56,048 nt of DNA, taken from positions 1 to 56,048 of the forward strand of contig JAFXJP010000006.1 in assembly GCA_017532155.1 (NCBI GenBank), read 5' to 3'. The notes below the pieces were generated by a model. That model saw only the letters and a program-made list of their open reading frames with translations. It was not told the DNA's origin and did not search any database. The stretch comes from Clostridia bacterium. Lineage in GTDB: Bacteria; Bacillota; Clostridia; Christensenellales; Aristaeellaceae. Positions 1 through 8,003 of the stretch are shown piece after piece. How positions within the stretch are numbered: position 1 is the stretch's first letter; every line of letters begins with the position of its first letter. The translations under genes and the position numbers were made by a program.

Positions 1-2
1 AA

Positions 3-40
3 CAAAGCAGCCCGGATCCTTGTTGTCCGGGCTGCTTTGC
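3..40. terminator. Terminator hairpin of the gene upstream of the window
   Basis: The arms CAAAGCAGCCCGG and CCGGGCTGCTTTG form a near-perfect GC-rich stem around a short loop. There is no long T tract on the + side, so it may act mainly as a hairpin end or serve both strands. The promoter for the next gene overlaps its 3' part. Confidence 0.6.
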
Positions 41-48
41 TGTATAAT
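20..48 (+). promoter_or_regulatory. Promoter for the GNAT pair
   Basis: TTGTTG (20-25) and TATAAT (43-48) are separated by 17 bp. The -35 box lies in the loop of the preceding hairpin. The first gene starts at 75 behind AAGGAGATG. Confidence 0.55.
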
Positions 49-74
49 GAAAAACGCGTAAAGGAGATGAACTG

Positions 75-236
75 ATGGAAATCAAGCGCTTTACTCAGAC
101 CTGCATCGACGACGTGATTGATTTTGAACTGCGCTTGCGCCTGGAGGAGAACTTCTGGGGCTGGGAGATTAACGAACAGTATATTGCCGATGTGAAGAGA
201 AGCTTTGTGCTGGATGGATTGCTGATGGAGGAATAA
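75..236 (+). CDS. Short ORF resembling the N-terminus of a GNAT acetyltransferase
   Basis: This 53-residue frame has a good ribosome site (AAGGAG at 61-66) and starts at ATG 75. It is too short for a complete enzyme. Residues 5-44 follow the pattern I know from the N-terminal strand and helix of one GNAT group: F-E-x-x-L-R, then W-G-W-E-x-x-E-x-Y and a final S-F. After that it diverges and stops at TAA 234-236, directly abutting the ATG of the complete GNAT gene at 237. It lacks the acetyl-CoA binding motif, so it cannot be an active acetyltransferase alone. It is either a truncated gene kept because of translational coupling, or a small protein that resembles GNAT by chance. Confidence 0.5.
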   Translation: MEIKRFTQTCIDDVIDFELRLRLEENFWGWEINEQYIADVKRSFVLDGLLMEE

Positions 237-779
237 ATGGATATTGAAATTTTCAGTAACGTGCGTTTGGAAACTGAACGACTGATTATCCGACATATTC
301 AGGAAAAAGATGCGCAAGGGCTGTTTGCTATGGTTGGCGATCAGCGTTTCTGTGATGAAGATGGCGGTTATCCTGCATTTCAAGCCATGGATGAGCGCTT
401 TATGAAGATGCTTCACAGCTTTGCAAAAGAGCCCAATCGGTTTGGCATTGCGTTGAAGGATACGGACGAGCTGATCGGCTTGATTCATATGATGCAGCCG
501 CTTTGTGACCGTGCAGTTACGGCAATGGAAATAGGCTATGGCATTGCGCCCAAATATCAGCGGCAAGGCTATGGCTATGAGGCAGTCAGCACGATGATTG
601 ATGTTTGTCATGATATGCTGGAAATAAAAATGATACTTGCCGGCGCGTTTGATTTTAATACCAAATCGCAGCGTATGCTGGAAAAACTGGGCTTTGTGAA
701 AGAAGGCGTTACGCATTGGGCGTGTGATCACCCTGCACATGGGTTAACAGACATGATAAACTATTATCATGTAAAATAA
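237..779 (+). CDS. GNAT family N-acetyltransferase (RimJ/RimL type)
   Basis: This 180-residue protein is the usual size for the Acetyltransf_3 group, which moves an acetyl group from acetyl-CoA to an amine such as a protein N-terminus or small molecule. The start LETERLIIR (residues 11-19) is the hallmark opening of RimL-like proteins. The acetyl-CoA loop is seen near residues 98-112 (Y-G-I-A-P-K-Y-Q-R-Q-G-Y-G-Y-E-A), and the later N-T-K-S-Q-R-M-L-E-K-L-G-F is the conserved C-terminal helix. The ATG follows the previous stop with no gap, so it is probably translated by coupling. Base composition is lower in GC than the core genes downstream (21 of 60 in one line I counted), which hints at acquisition. 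The substrate cannot be told. Confidence 0.85.
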   Translation: MDIEIFSNVRLETERLIIRHIQEKDAQGLFAMVGDQRFCDEDGGYPAFQAMDERFMKMLHSFAKEPNRFGIALKDTDELIGLIHMMQPLCDRAVTAMEIGYGIAPKYQRQGYGYEAVSTMIDVCHDMLEIKMILAGAFDFNTKSQRMLEKLGFVKEGVTHWACDHPAHGLTDMINYYHVK

Positions 780-805
780 TTGTGAAAAATCAGTCTTATC
801 ACGCG

Positions 806-835
806 GTCAAGGCTTCATAAGCCTTGACTTTTTTG
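806..835 (+). terminator. Rho-independent terminator after the GNAT gene
   Basis: A perfect 10-bp stem, GTCAAGGCTT (806-815) and AAGCCTTGAC (819-828), with loop CAT, is followed by six T. Confidence 0.9.
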
Positions 836-860
836 TATTAAAATTGTATATTGTATACAC
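824..860 (+). promoter_or_regulatory. Promoter and candidate GntR operator for the regulator at 884
   Basis: TTGACT (824-829) and TATATT (847-852) are 17 bp apart. The -35 box lies inside the 3' arm of the preceding terminator. A palindrome TTGTATACAC (851-860) overlaps the expected transcription start and fits the general GntR operator form y-GT-(n)-AC-r, so autoregulation is plausible but inferred. Confidence 0.55.
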
Positions 861-883
861 CTATACGGAAGGAAGTGTACCGA

Positions 884-1561
884 ATGTACAGCGGAGATTT
901 CAGCTCCATGCCGGAAAGCCGGCCGATTAGAGATATTGCCTACGACAGACTCAAGCACGCCATTATCACGGGTGAGTTGCCCGCGGGCTCGCGCATTGTC
1001 GAAACTACCTTTGCCGATCAATTGCACATCAGCCGCACGCCTCTGCGCGAAGCGCTGCGCAAGCTGGAGCGCGACGGACTGGTGGAATATGTGCTGCGCC
1101 GCGGCGTGGTGGTGCGCGCCTTTACGTTGGCGGATATCGACGAAATTTTCACCATCCGCAATGCCATGATGATGCTCATCCTGCCCTCTGTGGTGGAACG
1201 CGTCACCAAGGCGGATATTGCCGAACTGCGCATCATCCTGTCTGAAATTGACGTGGCGATGGCGGAGAATGACTTCGATGCGATGGCGCAGCTCAACCGC
1301 GCGTTCCACCGCAAGATTGAAAGCCTGAGCGACAAAAAGCGCATCCTGCGCGTCATTGACGATCAGGAAGAATACATCACGCGTTTTTCTGCCATCACCA
1401 TTGCCAGCATCGAGCGCCGCGCCAGCGCGCACGAGGAGCATAAGCAGATGGCCGATGCGCTGGAAAAGCGTGACCTCGAGGGCCTGAAGGCGCTGTTTGT
1501 GCACCATCTGGACGAGAGCAAGCAGACCTGTCTGGCTGCGGTGAAGAATCGCGTCTTCTGA
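884..1561 (+). CDS. GntR family transcriptional regulator, FCD subfamily
   Basis: This 225-residue protein is typical in length for FadR-type (FCD) GntR regulators, which bind a metabolite in an all-helical C-terminal domain and release DNA. Residues 20-80 form the winged helix: R-D-I-A-Y-D-R-L, then L-H-I-S-R-T-P-L-R-E-A-L-R-K-L-E as the recognition helix, then G-L-V-E-Y and R-R-G-V-V-V as the wing. The FCD domain follows, with candidate metal-site residues around F-H-R-K-I (about 142) and H-E-E-H (about 189). ATG 884 is chosen because GGAAG (871-875) is spaced correctly; a frame open from 851 has no ribosome site. It lies 14 bp before pepF and probably shares its transcript. The ligand is unknown. 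Confidence 0.88.
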   Translation: MYSGDFSSMPESRPIRDIAYDRLKHAIITGELPAGSRIVETTFADQLHISRTPLREALRKLERDGLVEYVLRRGVVVRAFTLADIDEIFTIRNAMMMLILPSVVERVTKADIAELRIILSEIDVAMAENDFDAMAQLNRAFHRKIESLSDKKRILRVIDDQEEYITRFSAITIASIERRASAHEEHKQMADALEKRDLEGLKALFVHHLDESKQTCLAAVKNRVF

Positions 1562-1575
1562 TAAAAGAGAGGAAA

Positions 1576-3354
1576 ATGAAAATGAAGTGGGACCTGAGCG
1601 TATTGTATCAGGGCTTTGATGACCCTGCCATTGAAAAGGATTTTGAAAAAGCGATTGAACTGAATCATCAGATGAAGGCGCTGCTGGATAATCCCGGCAC
1701 TGTGTGTGAAACGCTGGAAGCGTTTACGCGCATGAAGGAAGAGCGCGATATGCTGGGCAGCAAGCTGGGGGAATTTGCCTCGCTGACGATGGCAACCGAT
1801 GCTACCAATGAGCCTGCTATGCTGCTGATGGACCGTCTGATGAAGGAATCGGTTGAGCAGAGCCTGGTTGGTTCGGCCTTTTCGCGCTATGTCAAAAACC
1901 TGACGGATGAGGAATTTGAAAAGGCGATTGCCGGCAGTGACATGCTGACGGAGATTCAGTATGCCCTGCGCTATGCCCGTGAGGCGGCGGAGCATCTGCC
2001 TGCGCCTGAAATTGAAGAGTGGCTGCTGAATATGTCTCTGACGGGCGCGCAGGCGTTCTCTCAGCTGCGCGATAAGCTGGACGCTACGCTGATGGTGGAT
2101 TACCGCGGCGAGCAGCTGCCGCTTGCGGCGGTGCGCGGCATGGCGGAGGATCCTGATCCCGCAGTGCGCCGCGATGCATATGAAGCTGAACTGAAGGCCT
2201 ATCCCAAGATGGAACAGTCCATGGCGGCGTGTCTCAACGCCATCAAGGGCGAAGGGCTGACGCTGATCAAGGCGGAAAATTTTGATTCGATCCTTGATGA
2301 AACGCTCTTCCAGTCGGCGATGGACCGTGAAACGCTGGAGGCCATGTGGACGGCCTGCCGCGAGTTCTTCCCGGCTTTCCGTAAATACCTGCGCAAAAAG
2401 GGCGAACTGCTGGGTCATAAAAACGGTCTGCCTTTCTATGATCTGTTTGCGCCGGTGAGCATTGGCGATGCGCCTGCCCGTACCTATACGGCGGAGGAAG
2501 CGCATGAACTGCTGGTGCGCGAAATGAGCAAGTTTACCCCTGAAATGGGTGAATTTATTGACCGCGCCTTCAATGAGCGCTGGATTGATATGTTCCCCTA
2601 TGAGGGGAAGGGCGGCGGCGCTTTCTGCGCGGGCATTGAAAGCTGCGAGCAGAGCCGCGTGCTGACCAACTTTACCGGCAGCATGGGCGATGTGAGCACG
2701 CTGGCGCACGAGCTTGGCCATGCCTGGCACAATTACTGCATGCGCGGCCTTCCGCTTTCCCTGCGCGGCGAACCCATGCCGCTGGCGGAGACTGCGTCGA
2801 TCTTCAATGAAACGCTGCTGGCCAGCGTGCTGCGCGCAGGCGCTGAAAAGGAAGAGCTGTTCACCATCCTCGAGGCCGAACTGCAGAACGCCACGCAGGT
2901 GATTGTGGATATTTACAGCCGTTATCTGTTTGAAACGGCGGTGATCGAAAACCGCAAGACGCATCAGCTGTCTGTTGAGGAACTGAAGAATCTGATGCTC
3001 GATGCGCAGGATCAGAGCTATGGAGAAGGTCTCGATCCTGATATCCGCCATCCATACATGTGGGCCTGCAAGAGCCATTACTACATTCCCGGCATGGGCT
3101 TTTACAATTTCCCCTATGCCTTTGGCTTGCTCTTTGGCAAGGGTGTGTTTGCCCAGTATCAGGAAAAAGGCGAAAGCTTTGTGCCTACCTATAACCAGCT
3201 TCTGCGCTCCTGCGGTTCGGGCAGCATTGCTGATGTTGCCGCCAGCGTTGGCATTGATGTGCGCAGCGTGGATTTCTGGCGTGAGTCGCTGCGCGTGATC
3301 GAAAAGGATATTGCGCTGTTCATTCGGCTGGCCGACGAATACCTGAACGCATAA
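1576..3354 (+). CDS. pepF: M3 family oligoendopeptidase (PepF type)
   Basis: This 592-residue cytoplasmic zinc peptidase cuts short peptides. The zinc motif H-E-L-G-H is at residues 378-382, and the third ligand is probably E405 in L-A-E-T-A-S-I-F-N-E. Length and the long helical N-terminal half match oligoendopeptidase F. The start follows GAGAGGA and lies 14 bp after the GntR gene, so the two are probably one transcript. Its role is likely recycling of peptides from turnover or uptake; no peptide importer lies nearby. There are no signs of truncation. Confidence 0.93.
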   Translation: MKMKWDLSVLYQGFDDPAIEKDFEKAIELNHQMKALLDNPGTVCETLEAFTRMKEERDMLGSKLGEFASLTMATDATNEPAMLLMDRLMKESVEQSLVGSAFSRYVKNLTDEEFEKAIAGSDMLTEIQYALRYAREAAEHLPAPEIEEWLLNMSLTGAQAFSQLRDKLDATLMVDYRGEQLPLAAVRGMAEDPDPAVRRDAYEAELKAYPKMEQSMAACLNAIKGEGLTLIKAENFDSILDETLFQSAMDRETLEAMWTACREFFPAFRKYLRKKGELLGHKNGLPFYDLFAPVSIGDAPARTYTAEEAHELLVREMSKFTPEMGEFIDRAFNERWIDMFPYEGKGGGAFCAGIESCEQSRVLTNFTGSMGDVSTLAHELGHAWHNYCMRGLPLSLRGEPMPLAETASIFNETLLASVLRAGAEKEELFTILEAELQNATQVIVDIYSRYLFETAVIENRKTHQLSVEELKNLMLDAQDQSYGEGLDPDIRHPYMWACKSHYYIPGMGFYNFPYAFGLLFGKGVFAQYQEKGESFVPTYNQLLRSCGSGSIADVAASVGIDVRSVDFWRESLRVIEKDIALFIRLADEYLNA

Positions 3355-3380
3355 CAAAGCTACCTGTTACGGAGGAATCC

Positions 3381-4550
3381 ATGCGTAAAATCACTTGGAT
3401 CCTGCTTGCGCTTTTGCTTATGCTGCTGTGCAGCGCGGTAATGGCGGAAGAGGAAAGCGATATTACCTACAACGAAATGTATAATACGCCCACTGTGGCG
3501 CCGACTGCTACGCCCGAGGGCTATACGCCCACGCCTGAGCCGCCGCCGGCTACGCCTGTTCCGACCGCTACGCCCCGCTATGAGGCGGACGGCAGCGTGG
3601 TGATTACCCTCACGGCGGTGGGCGATGTGACCATTGGCCGCAACGCTCAGCATAAAGGCTCTTCTATCTTCGAAAAGGAACTGGCCCGTCAGGATGACGA
3701 TATCAATTTCATTTTCCGCAATGTGAAGGATATTCTGGCGGAAGATGACGTTACGATTATCAATTTTGAAGGCGTGCTGGCAGAAGAGTATTCCATCCCC
3801 AGCAAAAAGCGCGAGAATTCCTATCTCTTTATTGGCGAGCCCTCTTATGCGGAGGCGCTGGTTAACGGCAGTGTGGAGATTGCCACGATCGAAAATAACC
3901 ATATTGACGACTTTGGCGATGCCGGCCGCAAAGATACGCAGGAAACCCTGACGGCAAACGGTATTACCTGGGCGGACGAATACAATATGGCCTCGTATGA
4001 AACGCAGGGCGTGAAGATTGCTGTGCTTTCCTACAAGACCTTCGATTACTACGATACGCTGCATAACAAGGTGCCGCGTGAAGTGGCTGCCGCCAAAGAA
4101 ACGCATGATCTGGTGATTGTGTGCTATCACTGGGGCGATGAATTGGATTACTATCCCAATTCCCGTCAGCAGAAGCTGGCGCATGTCACCATTGATGCCG
4201 GCGCGGATCTGATCATCGGCCATCACAGCCACCGCATCAATCCCATTGAAGAGTACAACGGCAAGTACATTGTCTATTCTGTGGGCAATTTCTCCTTTGC
4301 GGGCAACAACAAGCCCTCGGATATGTCCACCTTCATTTTCCAGACGCGCTTCCGCATGAAGGATGGCGAGATCATGGGCAATTCCTTCCGCATTATTCCC
4401 TGCCGCATTTCTTCTAAGACCGATTACAACGACTTTGCGCCCACGCCCTACACAGAGCAATTGCGCATTGACAATGTGATCAACACCATGGTGAAAAACG
4501 GCAAGTATATTGACAATGCGGTGACGGAATATCCGCTTGACTGGGAATAA
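3381..4550 (+). CDS. Secreted CapA family protein with Pro/Thr-rich linker
   Basis: This 389-residue protein has an N-terminal signal peptide (hydrophobic core about residues 5-20, cleavage probably after V-M-A). A Thr/Pro-rich linker (about 35-68) leads into a PGA_cap/CapA metallophosphatase-like domain, recognised by L-T-A-V-G-D-V-T-I-G-R, I-N-F-E-G-V, N-N-H-I-D-D-F-G, V-C-Y-H-W-G-D-E and G-A-D-L-I-I-G-H-H-S-H-R. CapA proteins take part in poly-gamma-glutamate handling or related envelope work, but substrate use is unproven for most members. It starts behind GGAGGAAT and ends 3 bp before pyrR. A second CapA gene lies at 6199. Confidence 0.85.
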   Translation: MRKITWILLALLLMLLCSAVMAEEESDITYNEMYNTPTVAPTATPEGYTPTPEPPPATPVPTATPRYEADGSVVITLTAVGDVTIGRNAQHKGSSIFEKELARQDDDINFIFRNVKDILAEDDVTIINFEGVLAEEYSIPSKKRENSYLFIGEPSYAEALVNGSVEIATIENNHIDDFGDAGRKDTQETLTANGITWADEYNMASYETQGVKIAVLSYKTFDYYDTLHNKVPREVAAAKETHDLVIVCYHWGDELDYYPNSRQQKLAHVTIDAGADLIIGHHSHRINPIEEYNGKYIVYSVGNFSFAGNNKPSDMSTFIFQTRFRMKDGEIMGNSFRIIPCRISSKTDYNDFAPTPYTEQLRIDNVINTMVKNGKYIDNAVTEYPLDWE

Positions 4551-5096
<546 letters not shown>

Positions 5097-5103
5097 ACGG
5101 GGG

Positions 5104-6048
5104 ATGAGCATGCGCGAAAAAATTGTGCTGCTTTATGAAGACGATAACGGAAAAATTCTGTGCGACGTTGCCTCGCGCGTGCTGACGGCAGTGTCGCTCA
5201 GCTTTGGCCACAGCTTCGTGGTAAGCGTCAAATGCTGCCGCGAGGAGGAAATTGACGATGCGACCCTGGATGTGTGCATGGAGGCGAATGCAATTCTGTG
5301 TACATCCGATCAGATGCTGTGCCTGGATTCGCTGATGAGCGAATTGTATTGCAACTGCCGCGTGCGTGATTTGCGGTATGATCATCTGATTGACAATCGC
5401 AGCCTGATGGGCAAGGATAAGCCGCTGCGTGCGGTGATTGTGCAGTCGCTGGAAGCGGATGAAGCGGCGCTTTTGTGCGCTGCCAGGCAGGGCTTTGCAT
5501 TGGCTACGCAGGAAAACCTGCCTTTGCATCCTGTGCCGCCCAGCGGAAAACTGCTGGAGGATTGGCAAAGGACACTGGAAAATGCTGCAGATGTGCAGGT
5601 GCTGGCCGAGGAAATCAGTTTGCCGGATGTGATTCCTTCGCTGATTTATGCGCCGCAGGAGGCGGGGGTATTGCTGTGCCCGCCTTATGCCGGTATGGTG
5701 CTGACCCCTGCGCTGACGGCGCTTTGCGGCGCGCCGGCGATGGGATATGACCGCTATCTGGGCGATCAGTGTCCGCTGTATGCGGCGCTTTGCTCGCATG
5801 AAAGCGTGCGTGGTGATGAAGTCAATCCCTTTGGCCTGCTGCGCGCGGTGCAGGCGCTTTTGCGCGATGAATTGAAACTGGAAATGGAAGCGGACTGTGT
5901 AGAGGCTGCTATGCGCAATGTATTACAGGCAGGCTGGCGTTCGCCGGATATTGCCGCAGCGGGCTTGCCGCAGCTGGGCGCGGGCAGCATGGCGGAGCTT
6001 CTCTGCCAGCAGATTGAAGTGGCCGGCGAATGGGTTAGCAATCAATAA
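5104..6048 (+). CDS. Isopropylmalate/isocitrate dehydrogenase-like protein lacking catalytic residues
   Basis: This 314-residue protein has the outline of the beta-decarboxylating dehydrogenase fold but not its active site. Residues 6-22 mirror the start L-P-G-D-G-I-G (here L-L-Y-E-D-D-N-G), followed by I-D-D-A-T-L-D-V-C. Residues 239-247 (E-V-N-P-F-G-L-L) and 263-290 (A-D-C-V-E-A-A-M, then G-W-R-S-P-D-I and G-A-G-S-M-A-E) follow the C-terminal half of LeuB. The usual lysine motif K-A-N-V-L and the metal-binding G-D-I-L-S-D (here A-G-M-V-L-T at about 196-201) are missing. The family match is from memory of motifs and needs a profile search. A start at 5110 is also possible. It is probably co-transcribed with pyrR; its function is unknown. 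Confidence 0.55.
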   Translation: MSMREKIVLLYEDDNGKILCDVASRVLTAVSLSFGHSFVVSVKCCREEEIDDATLDVCMEANAILCTSDQMLCLDSLMSELYCNCRVRDLRYDHLIDNRSLMGKDKPLRAVIVQSLEADEAALLCAARQGFALATQENLPLHPVPPSGKLLEDWQRTLENAADVQVLAEEISLPDVIPSLIYAPQEAGVLLCPPYAGMVLTPALTALCGAPAMGYDRYLGDQCPLYAALCSHESVRGDEVNPFGLLRAVQALLRDELKLEMEADCVEAAMRNVLQAGWRSPDIAAAGLPQLGAGSMAELLCQQIEVAGEWVSNQ

Positions 6049-6057
6049 ACGGAAAGC

Positions 6058-6107
6058 AACAGATGAGGACTGCGGGGCTTGGGGCTGCTGCGGTTCTTAT
6101 CTGTTTT
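6058..6107 (+). terminator. Probable terminator after the dehydrogenase-like gene
   Basis: AACAGATGAGGAC (6058-6070) pairs with GTTCTTATCTGTT (6093-6105) through 13 bp including two G-U pairs, followed by TT. The GC-rich loop can extend the stem. Confidence 0.6.
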
Positions 6108-6135
6108 GGCATTGGGAATTGTTACAATGCCGCCG

Positions 6136-6165
6136 TTGACAGCACTTTGATGATGCCGCTATAAT
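6136..6165 (+). promoter_or_regulatory. Strong promoter for the second CapA gene
   Basis: Both boxes match the housekeeping consensus exactly: TTGACA (6136-6141) and TATAAT (6160-6165), with an 18-bp spacer. The gene starts at 6199. Confidence 0.85.
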
Positions 6166-6198
6166 GAGAGTGCGAATATCGCACGCCGGAGGATGATC

Positions 6199-7248
6199 AT
6201 GAAAAAGATTTTTTGTATGCTGCTGCTTTTGCTGCTGCCGATTACTGCGCTTGGCGAAACGCTGACGCTTTCATTTATCGGCGACTGCAGCATTGGCGAG
6301 GCGATTCAGCACAAGGACAAGGAAAACGGCTATACCTGGATGCTGGAAAAGAACGGTTACGACTGGCCTTTTTCTCTGGTGCAGGAGTATCTGAAGAATG
6401 ATGATTTTACCTTTGCCAATCTGGAAGTGGTGATCAGCAACCGCACCCGTCATGTGGATAAGGTATTCCCGCTGATTACGTCGCCCGAAAACGGCCAGGT
6501 GCTGCTGCATTCGGGCATTGATGCGGTGAACACAGTCAACAATCACTGCTTTGATTTTTATGTGGAAGGGTATCAGGATACCATCGCTGCGCTCGATCAA
6601 TTGCCCATGAAGCATTTTGGCAGCGTGTACATCGGCGGCAAATATGCGCAGGATGTGCTGCTGGAAACTGAAGTGAAGGGCGTTAAAATCGGCGCGCTGG
6701 GCTTTACCTATCCGCAGGACAGCGATGTAAAGCTGATCAAGCAGCGCATTGAAAAGCTGCGCGAGAACGGCTGCGAAATTGTGGTGGCCAGCATGCACTG
6801 GGGACAGGAGACGCATCCCACCCAGAACAGCTGGCAGATGAAGCTGGCCAGACAGGTGATTGACGCCGGCGCGGATATCGTCTGGGGGCATCATCCGCAT
6901 GTGCTGCAGCCGGTGCAGTTTTATCACGGCGGACTCATTTTGTATTCCACCGGGAATTTCACCTTTGGCTCCATGTCCTCTTCGGTGGATCGGGATACAG
7001 GCATTTTCCAGGTGTCGTTTGATCTGACAGAGGATGGCGCGCAGATGTCCCAGCTCAGGGTGATCCCCTGCACGACAACGGGCTCGGGCGATTACAGGCC
7101 TTATGAATGGACAGAAGAGGAAGCGCGCCAGCGCGTGTTCAAGAAGCTGATCTATACGCGTGAAACGGCCAATATGGTCAATCTCCCCGCATCCTTTGCG
7201 GAAACAGGCATCGTTACCATCAAAGACGGTTTGCCCATCGAAGAATAA
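6199..7248 (+). CDS. Secreted CapA family protein (second copy)
   Basis: This 349-residue protein has a signal peptide (core L-L-L-L-L-L, cleavage probably after A-L-G) that leads directly into a PGA_cap domain without the Pro/Thr linker of the first copy. Motifs: L-S-F-I-G-D-C-S-I-G, F-A-N-L-E-V-V, N-N-H-C-F-D-F, S-M-H-W-G-Q-E and G-A-D-I-V-W-G-H-H-P-H-V. The start at 6199 is preferred over 6193 because GGAGG (6188-6192) would touch the earlier ATG. It has its own consensus promoter. CapA domains are linked to polyglutamate or envelope polymer handling; the substrate here is unknown. Confidence 0.85.
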   Translation: MKKIFCMLLLLLLPITALGETLTLSFIGDCSIGEAIQHKDKENGYTWMLEKNGYDWPFSLVQEYLKNDDFTFANLEVVISNRTRHVDKVFPLITSPENGQVLLHSGIDAVNTVNNHCFDFYVEGYQDTIAALDQLPMKHFGSVYIGGKYAQDVLLETEVKGVKIGALGFTYPQDSDVKLIKQRIEKLRENGCEIVVASMHWGQETHPTQNSWQMKLARQVIDAGADIVWGHHPHVLQPVQFYHGGLILYSTGNFTFGSMSSSVDRDTGIFQVSFDLTEDGAQMSQLRVIPCTTTGSGDYRPYEWTEEEARQRVFKKLIYTRETANMVNLPASFAETGIVTIKDGLPIEE

Positions 7249-7297
7249 ACAGCATATTTTGCGCCCGTCGCGGCATAGCCTCTCAGGAGGTGATGGC

Positions 7298-7972
7298 ATG
7301 CGGCGGGCGCTTTGTTTGTGTGCGGTTGTATTGCTTTTGTGGGGCGTTACGCTGCGGGAGGAGAGGGCAGTGCTGAGCAGCGGCGTGCCGCAGGGACGCT
7401 GGATCTTGATAGAGATTGATCTCAAGCGCCTGACGCTGTATGAGGGAAAGCAGGTGATCAAGCGCTATCCCATTGCGACAGGAGCCTGGGATACGCCTTC
7501 GCCCATTGGCGTATATACCATAATCGGACGTTTCAAAACAGAGATGTCGGGCTTTGGTACGCGGTTTCTGAAGCTCAATGTGCCTTATGGGCTGTATGGC
7601 ATTCATGGTACCAATAAACCGGAATCCATCGGAAGCAATGCTTCACATGGCTGTTTTCGTTTGCGTGTGAAGGATGCGGAGGAACTCTATGAACTGGCGC
7701 CAAACGGCGTGAAGGTATATATCGAGGGCGGTGCGTATGGGCCGCTGGGCGACGGACTGCGAACGCTGCATCCGGGCGACCGCGGCAGCCATGTGGAGGA
7801 AGTGCAAAAGCGCTTGAATCTGCATGGCTATGATGCGGGGGCGGCGGATGGCGTTTATGGATCGGCGATGAGCCGGGCGGTACTGCGTGCGCGGGCGGCA
7901 TATCAATTGAGCGCAGCGGATGTGGTAGATGCAGCGCTTTTGCAAAAGCTTGGCATTGTGCTATTTGAGTAA
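7298..7972 (+). CDS. L,D-transpeptidase (YkuD) with C-terminal peptidoglycan-binding domain
   Basis: This 224-residue exported protein starts at ATG 7298 behind AGGAGGTGA. An N-terminal hydrophobic segment (about 4-18) anchors or exports it. The YkuD domain (about 34-147) carries the catalytic motif S-H-G-C-F-R with C119 and the upstream His in I-H-G-T-N. A PG_binding_1 repeat (about 155-224; H-P-G-D-R-G-S-H-V-E-E-V-Q-K-R-L) follows. Such enzymes form 3-3 cross-links or attach proteins in peptidoglycan. It lies 49 bp after the CapA gene and 31 bp before spoIIIAA, so it may be spore-wall related. A possible hairpin over its start is listed separately. Confidence 0.9.
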   Translation: MRRALCLCAVVLLLWGVTLREERAVLSSGVPQGRWILIEIDLKRLTLYEGKQVIKRYPIATGAWDTPSPIGVYTIIGRFKTEMSGFGTRFLKLNVPYGLYGIHGTNKPESIGSNASHGCFRLRVKDAEELYELAPNGVKVYIEGGAYGPLGDGLRTLHPGDRGSHVEEVQKRLNLHGYDAGAADGVYGSAMSRAVLRARAAYQLSAADVVDAALLQKLGIVLFE

Positions 7973-8003
7973 TAGCTGCACAGCTGGATGCATAGTGTGT
8001 AGC

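Noticed and set aside
1363-3357. Long open frame on the minus strand opposite pepF (664 codons)
   Set aside because: It mirrors a clear M3 peptidase, has a His/Gln/Arg-rich composition typical of an antisense frame, and no ribosome site.
6193-6198. Earlier ATG as start of the second CapA gene
   Set aside because: It touches the GGAGG ribosome site; ATG 6199 has proper spacing.
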